Shown here: positions 8,478-17,746 of the stretch, in pieces
How positions within the stretch are numbered: position 1 is the stretch's first letter
How the letters are laid out: each line of letters begins with the position of its first letter
Source: Methylobacterium tardum
GTDB lineage: Bacteria > Pseudomonadota > Alphaproteobacteria > Rhizobiales > Beijerinckiaceae
Reading direction: 5' to 3'
Length of the DNA: 64,000 nucleotides
Assembly: GCF_023546765.1 (NCBI RefSeq)
Contig: NZ_CP097484.1
Location: 1,429,501-1,493,500, forward strand
Notes under the pieces: generated by a model
Told to the model about the DNA's origin: nothing
What the model saw: the letters and a program-made list of their open reading frames with translations, nothing else
Database searches by the model: none
Translations under genes and position numbers: made by a program

Positions 8478-10053
8478 TCAGCCTCGGCTGACCACATCCG
8501 CCACCGCCGGGGCAACGGCGTCCCCGACTTGGACCTCGCCGCTTCGAGTGCTCGCCCGGCCCGTGCAGGAGGGGGTCGGACCCTGTCCCGCAATGGCCGA
8601 GGCAGGGCGCGAACGCCCACCCCTCCGCGTCGTTCCAGATCCCGACCGTGCAGTACGCGCGGAAGCTCTCGCCTCCTCCTGCACCAGCCTACGAACGCCC
8701 CGCCAACGACGCCGCTCGATCCTCGGACGCATCCTTCCAGGTGCGTCGAGGGCGGTGCCGTCCTGACAGACGAGGCGTTCGCCATATCCCATCGCCGCGC
8801 GGCCGATCACCAACGCCGCCGCATGATGCGGCGACATGGCCCGGCAGCGGGCGTACTTGTGCCGACCGATCACGCTCGTGAACGCCGGATCGACTTCGAC
8901 GAGTTGCACTCCGTCGCGCGAGCACCTCCCCCTTCAGCACTTCGTGGAACTTGGCATAAGCGAAGCCTGACAGTCGGCGCGCGTGCGCCGTGCCGTACTC
9001 GCGCAGTCCCGCCTTCTTGCGGCTGAAGTCGAGGTCCTCCGCGGCGACGGCGTAGCCGTGCTTGAGAGCCAGAAGCGTCAGTCCGCGCACGGCATCGCCG
9101 ATCATCGCTGCGGCCTTGCCGGTTTCTACCCCGGCATCCGGGAACGGCAGCCGGAGCCGGCCATGCGGATTGCCGTGGCGGTCGACCAGCACGACAGCGA
9201 GGTGGTCGACGTTGAGATCCACTGCGATCACGCCATGTCGAGCATCGGTGAGTACAGGAGCCACCGGCTCGCCGACGGTGACACGCACATTCCATCGCCC
9301 GCGCTCATCGCGAAACAGAAGCCAGGTGAGGCCCGTTCGCGTCGCCTCGGACCGGTTGCGAGCCAGCACGGCAAGCAGCTCTTCCTGGCCGTAGCGGAAA
9401 GTCACACCGTCCAGCGTCACCACCGTTCCGCCGAACGCGTTCGGCAGGCGCAGGCGCAAGGCCCGACCATCCCACCGGCACGTCTGGTTGCCTTCCGCCT
9501 CGCACTTCGCCCCGACGAGGAGGATATGCCCGCCCCGCCGCTCGCGCCATCGCCAGATCGCGTCGGGGTCCGCGTGCGATCGCCTGAGAAGCTCGCGTCC
9601 GCCGAAGCAGACCTTGGGAGTGCTCGAAGCGAGATCGGCCTTGGCCCTCAGGAGCCGGCCCCGGAGCCGGTCGAGGCGCTGCTTCTTGCCGACCTGCTTG
9701 AGGCGCAACGAGGCTTGACGCTTCGCGGTGCTGGCGACGACCAGCTTCCGGCCCAGCGCCTCGATCCTCTCGCGGGTTGCCTCAATGGCATCTTTTAGGA
9801 ACTGAACGCGGTATCGCGCCGTGCCGCGCCAAGCGTTGACGGCTTGATCGAGCTCGAAGCGGATGCCGTTGAACTGGCGAGCGGTGATGCCAAAGCGTGG
9901 GAGCGCGTCCTTCTTGACGCTGGCGACGGATCGGCCGCGGAGGTGGATCTCACGGTAGCACCAGTGCCGAGCCCGGGCGAAAAGCTCGCCCACAGGGGCA
10001 AGCACCGCATCGGCGGCCGGGTCGAGCACGACCGTGCAGAACGTGCGGGTCAT
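8478..10053 (-). pseudogene. tnpB: TnpB-like gene of IS607 element, frameshifted near the C-terminus
   Basis: The main frame encodes a TnpB/OrfB-like protein with RuvC-like motifs GVIAVDLNVDHLAVVLVD (Asp) and VAAEDLDFSRKKAG (Glu). After GEVLARR (about 8925) the frame changes: homologous sequence QLVEVDPAFTSVIGRHKYAR and MSPHHAAALVIGRAAMGYG continues in another frame to 8478. The stretch expected to carry a zinc ribbon and the third RuvC acidic residue lacks CxxC pairs and shows MSPHHAAAL instead. TnpB is the RNA-guided nuclease of these elements; this copy is likely inactive. Confidence 0.75.
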
Positions 10054-10604
10054 GCCCGAAGGGCTTCCGCGGCCCGCAGGGCGCGATTGCGTGCAGATCT
10101 CTTCCCGTAGAGGCGGGCCGACATACAGGTCATGAGGTCGATCATGTCCCGGACGAGATCGTCCTCCACCTCGCCCGGATCGATCACAATCAAGGAGCGA
10201 TCGGCTGAAACGAGCACCTGTTCGACTTGGCCGACGCCAAATTGGGCGAGGCGGTCGCGATGCTCGACCACGATCGTGCCGACCTTGGGGTCGGACAGGA
10301 GCGAGGCGAGTTGCTTGCGTCGGTCATTGAGACCCGAGCCGATCTCGCGAACGTAGCGGTCAATCCGGATCCCTGATGCCGCTGCCCACTCGGCGATGCG
10401 TGCGACCTGCCGATCGAGATCGCTCTTTTGGTCGTGCGACGAGACCCTCGCATAGGCGACGGTGAGCCTGGGATCAGCGACGTCCACGACCCATCGCCCA
10501 GCCGGACTGAGCCTGGCACCTGGAACGCGTCCGGTCGTAGCCATGCGCCAAGCCGTCATCCTGGAGACGCCCTGCTGCCTCGACCAGTTCGTGAGGCTCA
10601 ACAC
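10050..10604 (-). CDS. tnpA: IS607-family serine recombinase
   Basis: 184 residues. The N-terminus has a MerR-like helix-turn-helix (VSRMTAWRMATTGRVPGARL), then the resolvase catalytic domain with the nucleophile Ser in VAYARVSSHDQKSDLDRQ and the catalytic segment VEHRDRLAQFG. Most relatives read LARFG where this copy has LAQFG; whether Gln impairs strand exchange is unknown. The stop overlaps the tnpB start by four bases. It would catalyse excision and insertion of the element. Confidence 0.85.
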   Translation of the reverse strand: MLSLTNWSRQQGVSRMTAWRMATTGRVPGARLSPAGRWVVDVADPRLTVAYARVSSHDQKSDLDRQVARIAEWAAASGIRIDRYVREIGSGLNDRRKQLASLLSDPKVGTIVVEHRDRLAQFGVGQVEQVLVSADRSLIVIDPGEVEDDLVRDMIDLMTCMSARLYGKRSARNRALRAAEALRA

Positions 10605-10681
10605 ACGTTACATTATGGTACACACGATACGCTTCTACTCAGCAGCTGTCTAACCCTATCGTCGGCGACGCTCTCTGCCTC

Positions 10682-11070
10682 TCAATCGATTTCGCCGTAG
10701 GGCGCGGCCCGCTCTGGCAGGCTCCAGGACGCGAGCACGCCTTCGCGGAAGCGATGCGTTCTGCGGTCCAACCATGGCCGACTGTCGTCTTGAGAATAGA
10801 AGATCGGTGTTTTGAACGGCATCCACTCGTGTGGATCGGCCTCGCGGACGGTGCCCTTGGGTGTGCGCTGCCAGATTGCGCGGTACTCGCGGTTGAACAA
10901 GATCTCCCGGCCATCCGCGCAGGTCCAGATGTCGTAGGGAGGACGAAGCGGATTGGATCGAGCCGTGCCGGCTGGTCCCGAAGCACCCCAACCTCGTGCG
11001 GACGGCACATGATGATGCCGGCGCGGCCGCGCACGCGAATAATCGGCACGCCCGGGATCTGGACTTCCAT
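10682..11070 (-). pseudogene. Hypothetical gene split by a frameshift
   Basis: Two frames each hold half of a plausible protein. The 5' half reads MEVQIPGVPIIRVRGRAG then MCRPHEVGVLRDQPARL. The 3' half reads PYDIWTCADGREILFNREY, WMPFKTPIFYSQDD and ASWSLPERAAPYGEID. The switch lies between roughly 10950 and 10990. I do not recognise the family. It could be a real frameshift, a sequencing error, or a shorter intact gene of about 108 residues starting near 11008, but the N-terminus of that version looks non-biological. Confidence 0.45.
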
Positions 11071-11375
11071 GATCGAGCTGGCCCTCATCTTCCTAGGCGG
11101 ACCCGCTATCGTCTGTAGAATGACTTGAACGACGGTGCCTTCGCACAGGAACGGTCGTTGGCGCACGTGGAATGTAGGGCAATTTCGTAGACAAATTACT
11201 AGGCTACGCCTGTGCGATCGTTGTTCACACCACACGCTCACGGTAGTCCGTCGTGTACTGACCGGACCGAGTTGCGCTTCGTGAGTTCAACCATGAGGCC
11301 GCAGTCCTGCGCAGGCTCCAAAACCGAGTATCCTGTCGAACCCTGTATGCGCTTTCAGCTGGGAGGGGGAGCACG

Positions 11376-13232
11376 ATGCCGGGCGATGAGCAGATGATAA
11401 AGCGCCAGAGGGTGCTGGGCGACTTCGGCGAGTTCGCCCTCCGGAGCGAGAGCTTGGACGAGGTCTTAACCGAGGCCTGCAGGCTCGTCGGCGAAGCGCT
11501 CGGCACGCAGCGCGCCAAGATCCTGGAGATCCAAGAGGACGACCAGAGCCTCCTGGTGCGGGCCGGGGTCGGCTGGGAGCCCGGCGTCGTCGGTAAAGTC
11601 TGCCTTCCCATGAGCGAGCACTCCTCGGAGACCTACTCGATCCGCGAGCGCAAGCCGATGATCATGCGAGACATCCGACAGGAGATGCGCTTCGAGATCC
11701 CGGCGTTCATGAAGGACGCGGGCGTGATCGCGCTCGCCAACGTGCCGATCTTCGTGCCCGGCCGAAAAGCCTACGGCTTGCTGCAGGTGGATGCGGGCGA
11801 GCCGCGCGACTTCACCGACGCGGACACGGAGTTCCTGCGCACCTACGCGGTCATCATCGGGCCGGTGATCGACCGTCTGCGGAAGATCGGGGATCTGCGC
11901 GCGACCGAGGCGCGCTTCCACGCCTTCGTCACGGCGAGTTCCGACGTCGTCTACCGGATGAGCCCGGACTGGTCCGAGATGCTCGTCCTCAAAGGGCGAG
12001 GCTTCCTGGACGACACGCATGAGCCGAGCACGGGTTGGCTCGATCACTACATCCATCCCGATGATCAGCCGTCGGTACAGGCCTCTATCGCGCAGACCAT
12101 CCGGACCAGCAGCATGTTCGACCTCGAACATCGGGTGCGTCGCGCTGACGGCAGCTTCGGCTGGACACAGTCGCGCGCGGTCCCGATCCGGGGCCAGCAT
12201 GGCAGGATCGCCGAGTGGCTGGGTGCGGCCAGCGACGTGACCCGCCGCAAGATCGCCGAGCAGACCGTGCACGCGAACGAGGAGCGTTTTCGCTCGTTCG
12301 CCGAGAACTCGGCCAGCACCCTGTGGATCGTCAACACCGACACCGGCCGGCTCGAGTATCTCAGCCCCGCCTTTGAGGCAATGTGGGGTGAGCCGCGCGA
12401 GGCCGTGATGGCCGATCTCGGCCGCTGGCTCGAACTCGTCCATCCCGACGACCGCGAACAGGCTCAGCAAGGCATGCCGCGAGTTCTGAACAGCGAGACC
12501 TTTGTCAACGAGTACCGGATCGTGCGCCCGACGGACGGGGCCGTGCGCTGGATCCACGACATCGGGTTTCCGATCCGGAACGGAGACGGGCGCATCCACC
12601 GGGCAGGCGGCATCGCCCAGGACGTGACTGAGGAGAAGCAGACGGCCGCGCGCCTGGAGATCGTGATCAAGGAGCTGCAGCACCGCTCGCGCAACCTGCT
12701 CGGGATCGTCTCCTCGGTCGCCGAACGAACGCTGGAGAGGGGCAAGCCTCTCGCCACGTTCGGCGACCGGTTACAGGCGCTCGGCCGGTCGCAGGGGCTT
12801 CTCAGTCAAGGCGGCAACGATACCGTAGAGGTTGGTGCCCTGGTCCGGGCCGAACTGGCCGCGCACGTCGATGACGGGTCGCGGCAAGCTACGATCTCGG
12901 GTCCGGAGGTGCGACTGACGGCGCGACAGGTGCAGAACTTCGCGCTCGCGCTCCACGAGTTGACGACGAACGCGGTCAAGTACGGCGCGCTCAAGGACGA
13001 TTCAGGACATCTCTCTGTGACGTGGGAGATCCTACGCGACCGGCGTAAGCATCGGCGGCTGGCCTTGAACTGGGTCGAGAGCGGCGTCACCGTCGATCCG
13101 AGCCGTGAGCCTCGGCGCGGCTACGGCACCGAACTGATCCAGGAAGCGCTCGCCTACGCGCTCCAGGCGAAGGTGGACTACTCGCTCGGTGCGGATGGCG
13201 TACGTTGCCGGATCGAGATGCCAATCTCCTGA
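11376..13232 (+). CDS. HWE-family sensor histidine kinase (GAF-PAS-PAS-HWE)
   Basis: 618 residues, no membrane segments, so cytoplasmic. An N-terminal GAF domain (about 15-165) is followed by two PAS domains (about 175-295 and 300-425, both ending in PAC-like segments such as EWLGAASDVTRRK). The HWE kinase has the phospho-acceptor His in ELQHRSRNLLG (about 437), the diagnostic ALHELTTNAVKYGAL and NWVESG. These kinases autophosphorylate and pass phosphate to receiver proteins. A single-domain receiver starts 57 bases downstream on the same strand and is the obvious partner. Confidence 0.92.
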   Translation: MPGDEQMIKRQRVLGDFGEFALRSESLDEVLTEACRLVGEALGTQRAKILEIQEDDQSLLVRAGVGWEPGVVGKVCLPMSEHSSETYSIRERKPMIMRDIRQEMRFEIPAFMKDAGVIALANVPIFVPGRKAYGLLQVDAGEPRDFTDADTEFLRTYAVIIGPVIDRLRKIGDLRATEARFHAFVTASSDVVYRMSPDWSEMLVLKGRGFLDDTHEPSTGWLDHYIHPDDQPSVQASIAQTIRTSSMFDLEHRVRRADGSFGWTQSRAVPIRGQHGRIAEWLGAASDVTRRKIAEQTVHANEERFRSFAENSASTLWIVNTDTGRLEYLSPAFEAMWGEPREAVMADLGRWLELVHPDDREQAQQGMPRVLNSETFVNEYRIVRPTDGAVRWIHDIGFPIRNGDGRIHRAGGIAQDVTEEKQTAARLEIVIKELQHRSRNLLGIVSSVAERTLERGKPLATFGDRLQALGRSQGLLSQGGNDTVEVGALVRAELAAHVDDGSRQATISGPEVRLTARQVQNFALALHELTTNAVKYGALKDDSGHLSVTWEILRDRRKHRRLALNWVESGVTVDPSREPRRGYGTELIQEALAYALQAKVDYSLGADGVRCRIEMPIS

Positions 13233-13289
13233 ACAGCGAACATCCGGCCAACGTGCGGGTTTTTCGAACCATGCGGCGCAAATGGCGGA

Positions 13290-13679
13290 GTGTCCGTGCC
13301 GGATCTTGGAGCTGCGTTGACGGGACGCTGTATCCTCGTCGTTGAGGACGAGTACCTGATCGCCATGCAGGTGAAGCGCTGGCTCCTGGCCGCCGGTGCC
13401 GAGGTGATCGGGCCGGTGCCGATCGTGGAACAGGCACTTGATCTGATTGAAGATCGCTGTCCGGATCAGGCCGTGCTCGATATTAATCTCGGCGATGGCG
13501 CGACGTCTTACCCTGTCGCCGATGCCCTCGCCGCGCTCGGCGTATCGTACCTCTTCGCCACCGGTGACGTGCGGCCAGCCCATACCTGCCTCCACAGGCA
13601 GCGCCCGCGGCTCGCGAAACCGTTCGACCAGTCGGACTTGGTCCAAGCTGTGGCGAACCTCGCCCCACGGGCGCGCTAG
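13290..13679 (+). CDS. Single-domain response regulator
   Basis: 129 residues, a receiver domain only: acidic pocket in ILVVEDEYLIAMQVKRW, phospho-acceptor Asp in AVLDINLGDG, conserved Thr in FATGDV and Lys in RLAKPF. There is no output domain, so it probably acts as a phosphate shuttle or by protein contact, as is common for HWE kinase partners. It is closely similar to the receiver gene at 34955-35335. The segment between FATGDV and RLAKPF (HTCLHRQRP) differs from the usual form. Confidence 0.9.
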   Translation: MSVPDLGAALTGRCILVVEDEYLIAMQVKRWLLAAGAEVIGPVPIVEQALDLIEDRCPDQAVLDINLGDGATSYPVADALAALGVSYLFATGDVRPAHTCLHRQRPRLAKPFDQSDLVQAVANLAPRAR

Positions 13680-13810
13680 GCATCACCGAACGGATGCAGA
13701 GTACAGCGTCGGTTCGCCGGCCCTGCGAGACAGGACGAGATCGCGCTTGCATCAAATCACGATCTGCGCACTGCCGCTCTCGACAGGTGCGCAGAAGGAA
13801 ACACTTGGTC

Positions 13811-13984
13811 CTATCGCCCGAGGAAGAGCAATGCGGCAACGATCCCGCTGAAGCTGGCGACGGCGGCGCTCGCCTGACCAATGGCGATGACGATCTGGGC
13901 TGCGCGATCCGGAGCCGGGTTGTCATTGGCGGCCCGGCCTAGCCGGTAGCGCGAGGACACAACCGAAACGACGCTCGTGGACAT
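13811..13984 (-). CDS. Small membrane protein
   Basis: 57 residues from ATG 13984 (MSTSVVSVVSSRYRLGRAAN). A basic N-terminal half containing RAANDNPAP, a phrase frequent in small Rhizobiales proteins, is followed by one hydrophobic segment (SAAVASFSGIVAALLFLG) reaching the C-terminus, so it is likely a tail-anchored inner-membrane peptide. Function unknown. The frame extends further upstream but that part is not protein-like. Confidence 0.5.
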   Translation of the reverse strand: MSTSVVSVVSSRYRLGRAANDNPAPDRAAQIVIAIGQASAAVASFSGIVAALLFLGR

Positions 13985-14155
13985 GTCTACGGCGTGCGAA
14001 TGCCGATCTCTCTTCGCCTCGCACGCTGTCATCGTCATCCAACCTCGACCGTATGCCGGTTGGGAACGCGTGATGGCGTGTTTCGATCCATGGATCGAGG
14101 GCAGCGCTACGGCAGGAAGCCGAGCCAACGCAGGATCATCCGATGACCTGTGCGA

Positions 14156-16511
14156 TCATCCGGCTCTGGTTTGGACAGCAAGCTTTGGTGCCAGACTGTA
14201 ACGAAACTCGAGATCGCCGGCGGGTTTGGGTCGGCTGTAGAGATAGCCCTGCAGCTCCTCGCAGCCGCTCTGCCGCAAACGATCGGCCTGTTCGCAGGTC
14301 TCTACACCTTCGGCTGTCACAGACATGCCGAGTCCTCGAGCCATGTCGCGGATCGCCTGCACGATGACTTGATTGTCCCGGCGCGTCGGCAGCTCTTGCA
14401 CGAAGGAGCGGTCGATCTTGACCTTGTCGAACGGGAAGCTGCGCAGATAGCTCAAGCTCGAGTAGCCGGTGCCAAAGTCATCAAGCGCAACGCGCACGCC
14501 GAGGGCTCGGATTTGTCTCAGCGTGTCCAGAGCCGCCTCGACGTCGCCGATCAGCACGGTCTCGGTGACTTCGATCTCGAGACGCGACGACGACAGGCCC
14601 GCTCGCGTGAGCGCTGTCAGGATCGTGCGCGGTAGCTCGCGGTTGCGGAACTGCACCGGCGAGATGTTGACCGACACGCGCTGCTCGGCTGGCCAGCGCA
14701 CAGCCTCACGGCAGGCCTCTTCCAAAACCCAGGCCCCGATCGGGATGATGAGCCCGCTCTGCTCAGCCACCGGGATGAAGTCGGCCGGCGAGATCATGCC
14801 ACGCTCAGGATGCTGCCAGCGAAGCAGAGCCTCGCAGCCGCTGACTGCCCCGGTCTCAGCGCTGACATAGGGTTGGTAGTGCAGCACCAGCTCCCCACGC
14901 GCGAGTGCCGAGCGGAGGTCCTGTACGAGGCGCTGCCGCTCCTGTAGGCGTCGATCCATCTCCGGTGCAAAGAAGCGGAAGGTGCCGCGCCCGTCGCCTT
15001 TGGCGCGGTACAGCGCAGCGTCGGCACTCTTGATGAGCGCGGAGGCGGTCTCGCCATCCGTCGGCGCGAAAGCGATGCCAATGCTCACCCCGACGGTGAC
15101 GTCGTCGCCAGCGATCGAAAACGGAGCGCTGAGTGTGCGGATGATGTGCTGGGCCAGCACCTCGACCGCGGCCTGATCCGTGTAGGTCGCGTCCAGGATG
15201 ACGAACTCGTCGCCGCCGAACCGGGCGATCTGATCACCACCCTCGACCACGGATCGCAGGCGCTGCGCGACGGCGACCAGCAGAGCGTCGCCGGCCGGGT
15301 GGCCGTAGCGGTCGTTCACGCCTTTGAAGCCGTCGAGATCCAGGCTGAGCACCGCGAGGCGCACGGCTCCACGCCGAAGCGCTTGATCGAGGCCGTCGCA
15401 GAAGAGCGTGCGGTTCGGCAGCTCGGTCAGAGCATCGTGGTGAGCGAGGTAGGCGATCCGCGCTTCGGCCTGCTTGGCCGGCGTGATATCGGCACAGACA
15501 CCGCGATATCCCAGGAACGCGCCTTGCCCGTCGTAGAGCGGCCGGCCTGAGAGAGTGCCCACCAACGGTGTGCGCCAGCGATACTGAAAGGCACAATGAT
15601 ATCGCGGAACGCCAAGCGTGCGGCAGCGCTATCCCGAGCACCCGGCGGGCCTCGGCGTTTTCTGGGCTGCCGTCATCGACGAGAAGCTGTCCCAGGGCTA
15701 CGCCCTGAATGGCGTCTTGCGGACGACCGAGCGCCTGCGCAAAGCGCTCGCTTGGGTTCTGATATTGTAGATCGGCGTCGGTCTCCCAGAGCCAATCGCT
15801 GGTCTGATCCTCGTACTCCTTGAGCAGGAGCCCAATCGTCGTCCCTTGCTCCTCCAGTTCCATCTGCTGCCGCTGGCTTGCGGTGAACAGCTCCGATTGA
15901 CGCTTGGCTGTTCCCAGGACTGTCACGCCGCCAGCCACGAACAGGAAGGCCACGTACAGGATGTAGGCGTCGCACCCGCTCGCGAGGAGGCCCGTGATGG
16001 TGAGCGCGCTGACCAAGCCGACGTAGGTGGCCGCAGCGGGCAGCACGGGAGCGAGGATAAGGCCGCCGGCCCACAGCATGCCTGTGAGAAAGCAGATGAC
16101 GCACGTGACCTGAGCTCCGCTCGTCTGCGTCAGCAGCCACGCCGGGACGCTGACAAAGAGCATGGCCATGATCGCGGCTTGACGCATGCGCTTCCGATCC
16201 GAGCGCGGTGAAGCGTAGGCGCGCGTCGCTCGCGCGTTCGTGCGCAGTGCCATCAGAAGCCTGGCGGCGGAGAGGGCGACGATGAGCGCACACCAGGTGA
16301 ACAGGACGGTAGGTTGGATCTGCCACAGGAGCAGGGTCAGCGTACCGGCGCAGGCGATGTTGGCGAGCATCATCGCGGGCACGAGCTGATCGATGGCTTC
16401 GTGCCGGCGCGCCCTGATCCGACCCAGTGTCAGCTCCTCGGCAGAAACACGAGGCACCACGGGCCGGCCAGAAGACTTCGGCGCAGGTGGGTCAGCTTGC
16501 AGCTGTGCCAT
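14156..16511 (-). pseudogene. Membrane-anchored PAS-GGDEF-EAL protein, frameshifted twice
   Basis: Start ATG 16511 (MAQLQADPPAPKSSG). The N-terminal part has five or six membrane helices (for example MLANIACAGTLTLLLWQI and AYILYVAFLFVAGGVTVL), then a PAS domain (DWLWETDADLQYQNPSERF). Near 15610-15630 the frame shifts at VLG/DSAAARLAFRDI and again near 15595 before FQYRWRTPLVGTLSGRPL. The last frame carries an intact GGDEF domain (RFGGDEFVIL, no RxxD inhibitory site) and an EAL domain (CEALLRWQHPERG, LDDFGTGYSSLSYLRSF). Two single-base losses explain the shifts; sequencing error cannot be excluded. A separate 469-residue GGDEF-EAL product from 15565 is possible. Confidence 0.8.
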
Positions 16512-16642
16512 CAATCTCACAAGTCCAGTTGTCGTGCAGAGGTCTGACGTAGCGGTTCGAGGCTCGCCGCCGCGACGTGTCTGCTGTGACTGCACCGACG
16601 AGGCAGCCCCTTGCAGATCGGGCGACTGCGCGCACGACTGTC

Positions 16643-16972
16643 TCAGCGCGGCAGGGTCGCCGCCATGGCTCCAGCGAGGCGGTGCATGCCCGCTTCGAGG
16701 GTCTCGACAGGCTTGAGCAGCGTAGTCAGGCGCTCCGTCGGATCGGTGCCGCCAGCGGCGAGGCAATCGCGGCTGTAGGTCGCGATCGCCTCGATCAAGC
16801 TGCCCTTGAGAACGGCAAGGTTTGAAGACAGCACCTCGAGCGAGCGGAGATCGTCGCTCATGTTCTGATGGACGGAACCGACTTGGCTGGCCGCCGACGA
16901 CGCCCGCGATGGCGCGTTGCCTGTCGCGAGGCGCACGACATTGCTCGACGAGACGCCCATGGTGCGCTCCAT
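16643..16972 (-). CDS. Hypothetical helical protein
   Basis: 109 residues from ATG 16972 (MERTMGVSSSNVVRLATG); ATG 17011 and 16960 are alternatives. Composition is protein-like and mostly helical (DLRSLEVLSSNLAVLKGSLI; RLTTLLKPVETLEAGMHRLA), reminiscent of small cytoplasmic helical bundles, with no signal peptide or membrane segment. Family not recognised. It lies 131 bases upstream of the frameshifted GGDEF-EAL gene on the same strand. Confidence 0.6.
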   Translation of the reverse strand: MERTMGVSSSNVVRLATGNAPSRASSAASQVGSVHQNMSDDLRSLEVLSSNLAVLKGSLIEAIATYSRDCLAAGGTDPTERLTTLLKPVETLEAGMHRLAGAMAATLPR

Positions 16973-17335
16973 CCCAGGAACAATCTGATGGCTTCCGGAA
17001 GAGTTGCCCAACCACGGACGTACGTTGGGCGACTCCCAGATCCTCTGCGCACCGCAGGGCCGCGGTTGACCGCTATGACATTTGATCCGATGACGGTTAA
17101 GCGAAGCTTAATTCCGTCGCCGTCTGATCCAATAATGAACAATAGACACAAGTTGTTTCTTGCTGTTGCTCCGATCATTCCGCGCAAGTACTATTAACAT
17201 AAGCTATGAGTGCGGAATGTCGCACGTCGCTGATGCGCGAAGACGGGATCCAATCCATTTTTCGCCGGATCGACCGCGGGGCCGCTGTGCCGATCCGAAC
17301 ATGCCAGCGGGTATTGGATCGAGGCAATGGTGTCG
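16973..17335. other. Intergenic stretch
   Basis: Noticeably AT-richer than its surroundings around 17100-17210, consistent with promoter sequence for the minus-strand gene ending at 16643. No gene, repeat or RNA was recognised. Confidence 0.35.
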
Positions 17336-17557
17336 TCACGCCTCCTCGGCCGAACGTTCTGCCGCGGCTCTGACGTAGCTGAGACAGCGCCGCCGAGCTT
17401 GACGATCCCCGATCTGTTTGAAGGCTTCGAGCAGTTCGACGCATTCATCCAGGGACGCGAGGCGACTGCCCGCCGCGTCATCGACACCTCTGAAGACATT
17501 AACCGGAATGCCCAAGGTTTCGGCAATCCGCGAGAGAATGCGCTTTCGGTCGGACAT
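17336..17557 (-). CDS. Small hypothetical protein
   Basis: 73 residues from ATG 17557: MSDRKRILSRIAETLGIPVN, then ECVELLEAFKQIGDRQARRR. The N-terminal helix pair and the C-terminal basic helices resemble the small XRE-like or two-component-associated proteins found next to HWE kinases in Methylobacterium, with a Cys near the C-terminus (RRCLSYVRAAAERSA). I cannot assign a family. It lies downstream of the HWE kinase gene that ends at 17747, same strand. Confidence 0.6.
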   Translation of the reverse strand: MSDRKRILSRIAETLGIPVNVFRGVDDAAGSRLASLDECVELLEAFKQIGDRQARRRCLSYVRAAAERSAEEA

Positions 17558-17746
17558 GCTCTTCCGGTCGGCAGATGTATACGATTTCACGATAGGTCGT
17601 TCGCAGCCTACCTCAAGGCACAATCCTGCGACCTGAGGTACACGTTGTTTCGTGTCACCGGGCGGCACACGCCGCGACGGACGTCTTGAAACCGCGCTTG
17701 TGCGCACGACAACGGGCTGTGGCGCAATGCGGCACCGTCGGCGAGG

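Larger units (their letters stand above)
8478..10604 (-). mobile_element. IS607-type element (serine recombinase plus TnpB-like gene)
   Basis: Two genes in the order tnpA-tnpB overlap by ATGA at 10050-10053, typical for IS607. The limits given are those of the genes; IS607 ends lack inverted repeats and I could not fix them. The tnpB copy is frameshifted, so this copy's accessory nuclease is probably inactive. It sits immediately upstream of the AbiEii-type operon. Confidence 0.75.

Noticed and set aside
11466..12683. A 405-residue minus-strand frame
   Set aside because: Antisense to the first HWE kinase, whose domains are complete.
15234..17015. One long 593-residue gene from 17015
   Set aside because: The true start is 16511; the part upstream overlaps a better small gene, and the part downstream of 15600 is out of frame with the GGDEF domain.
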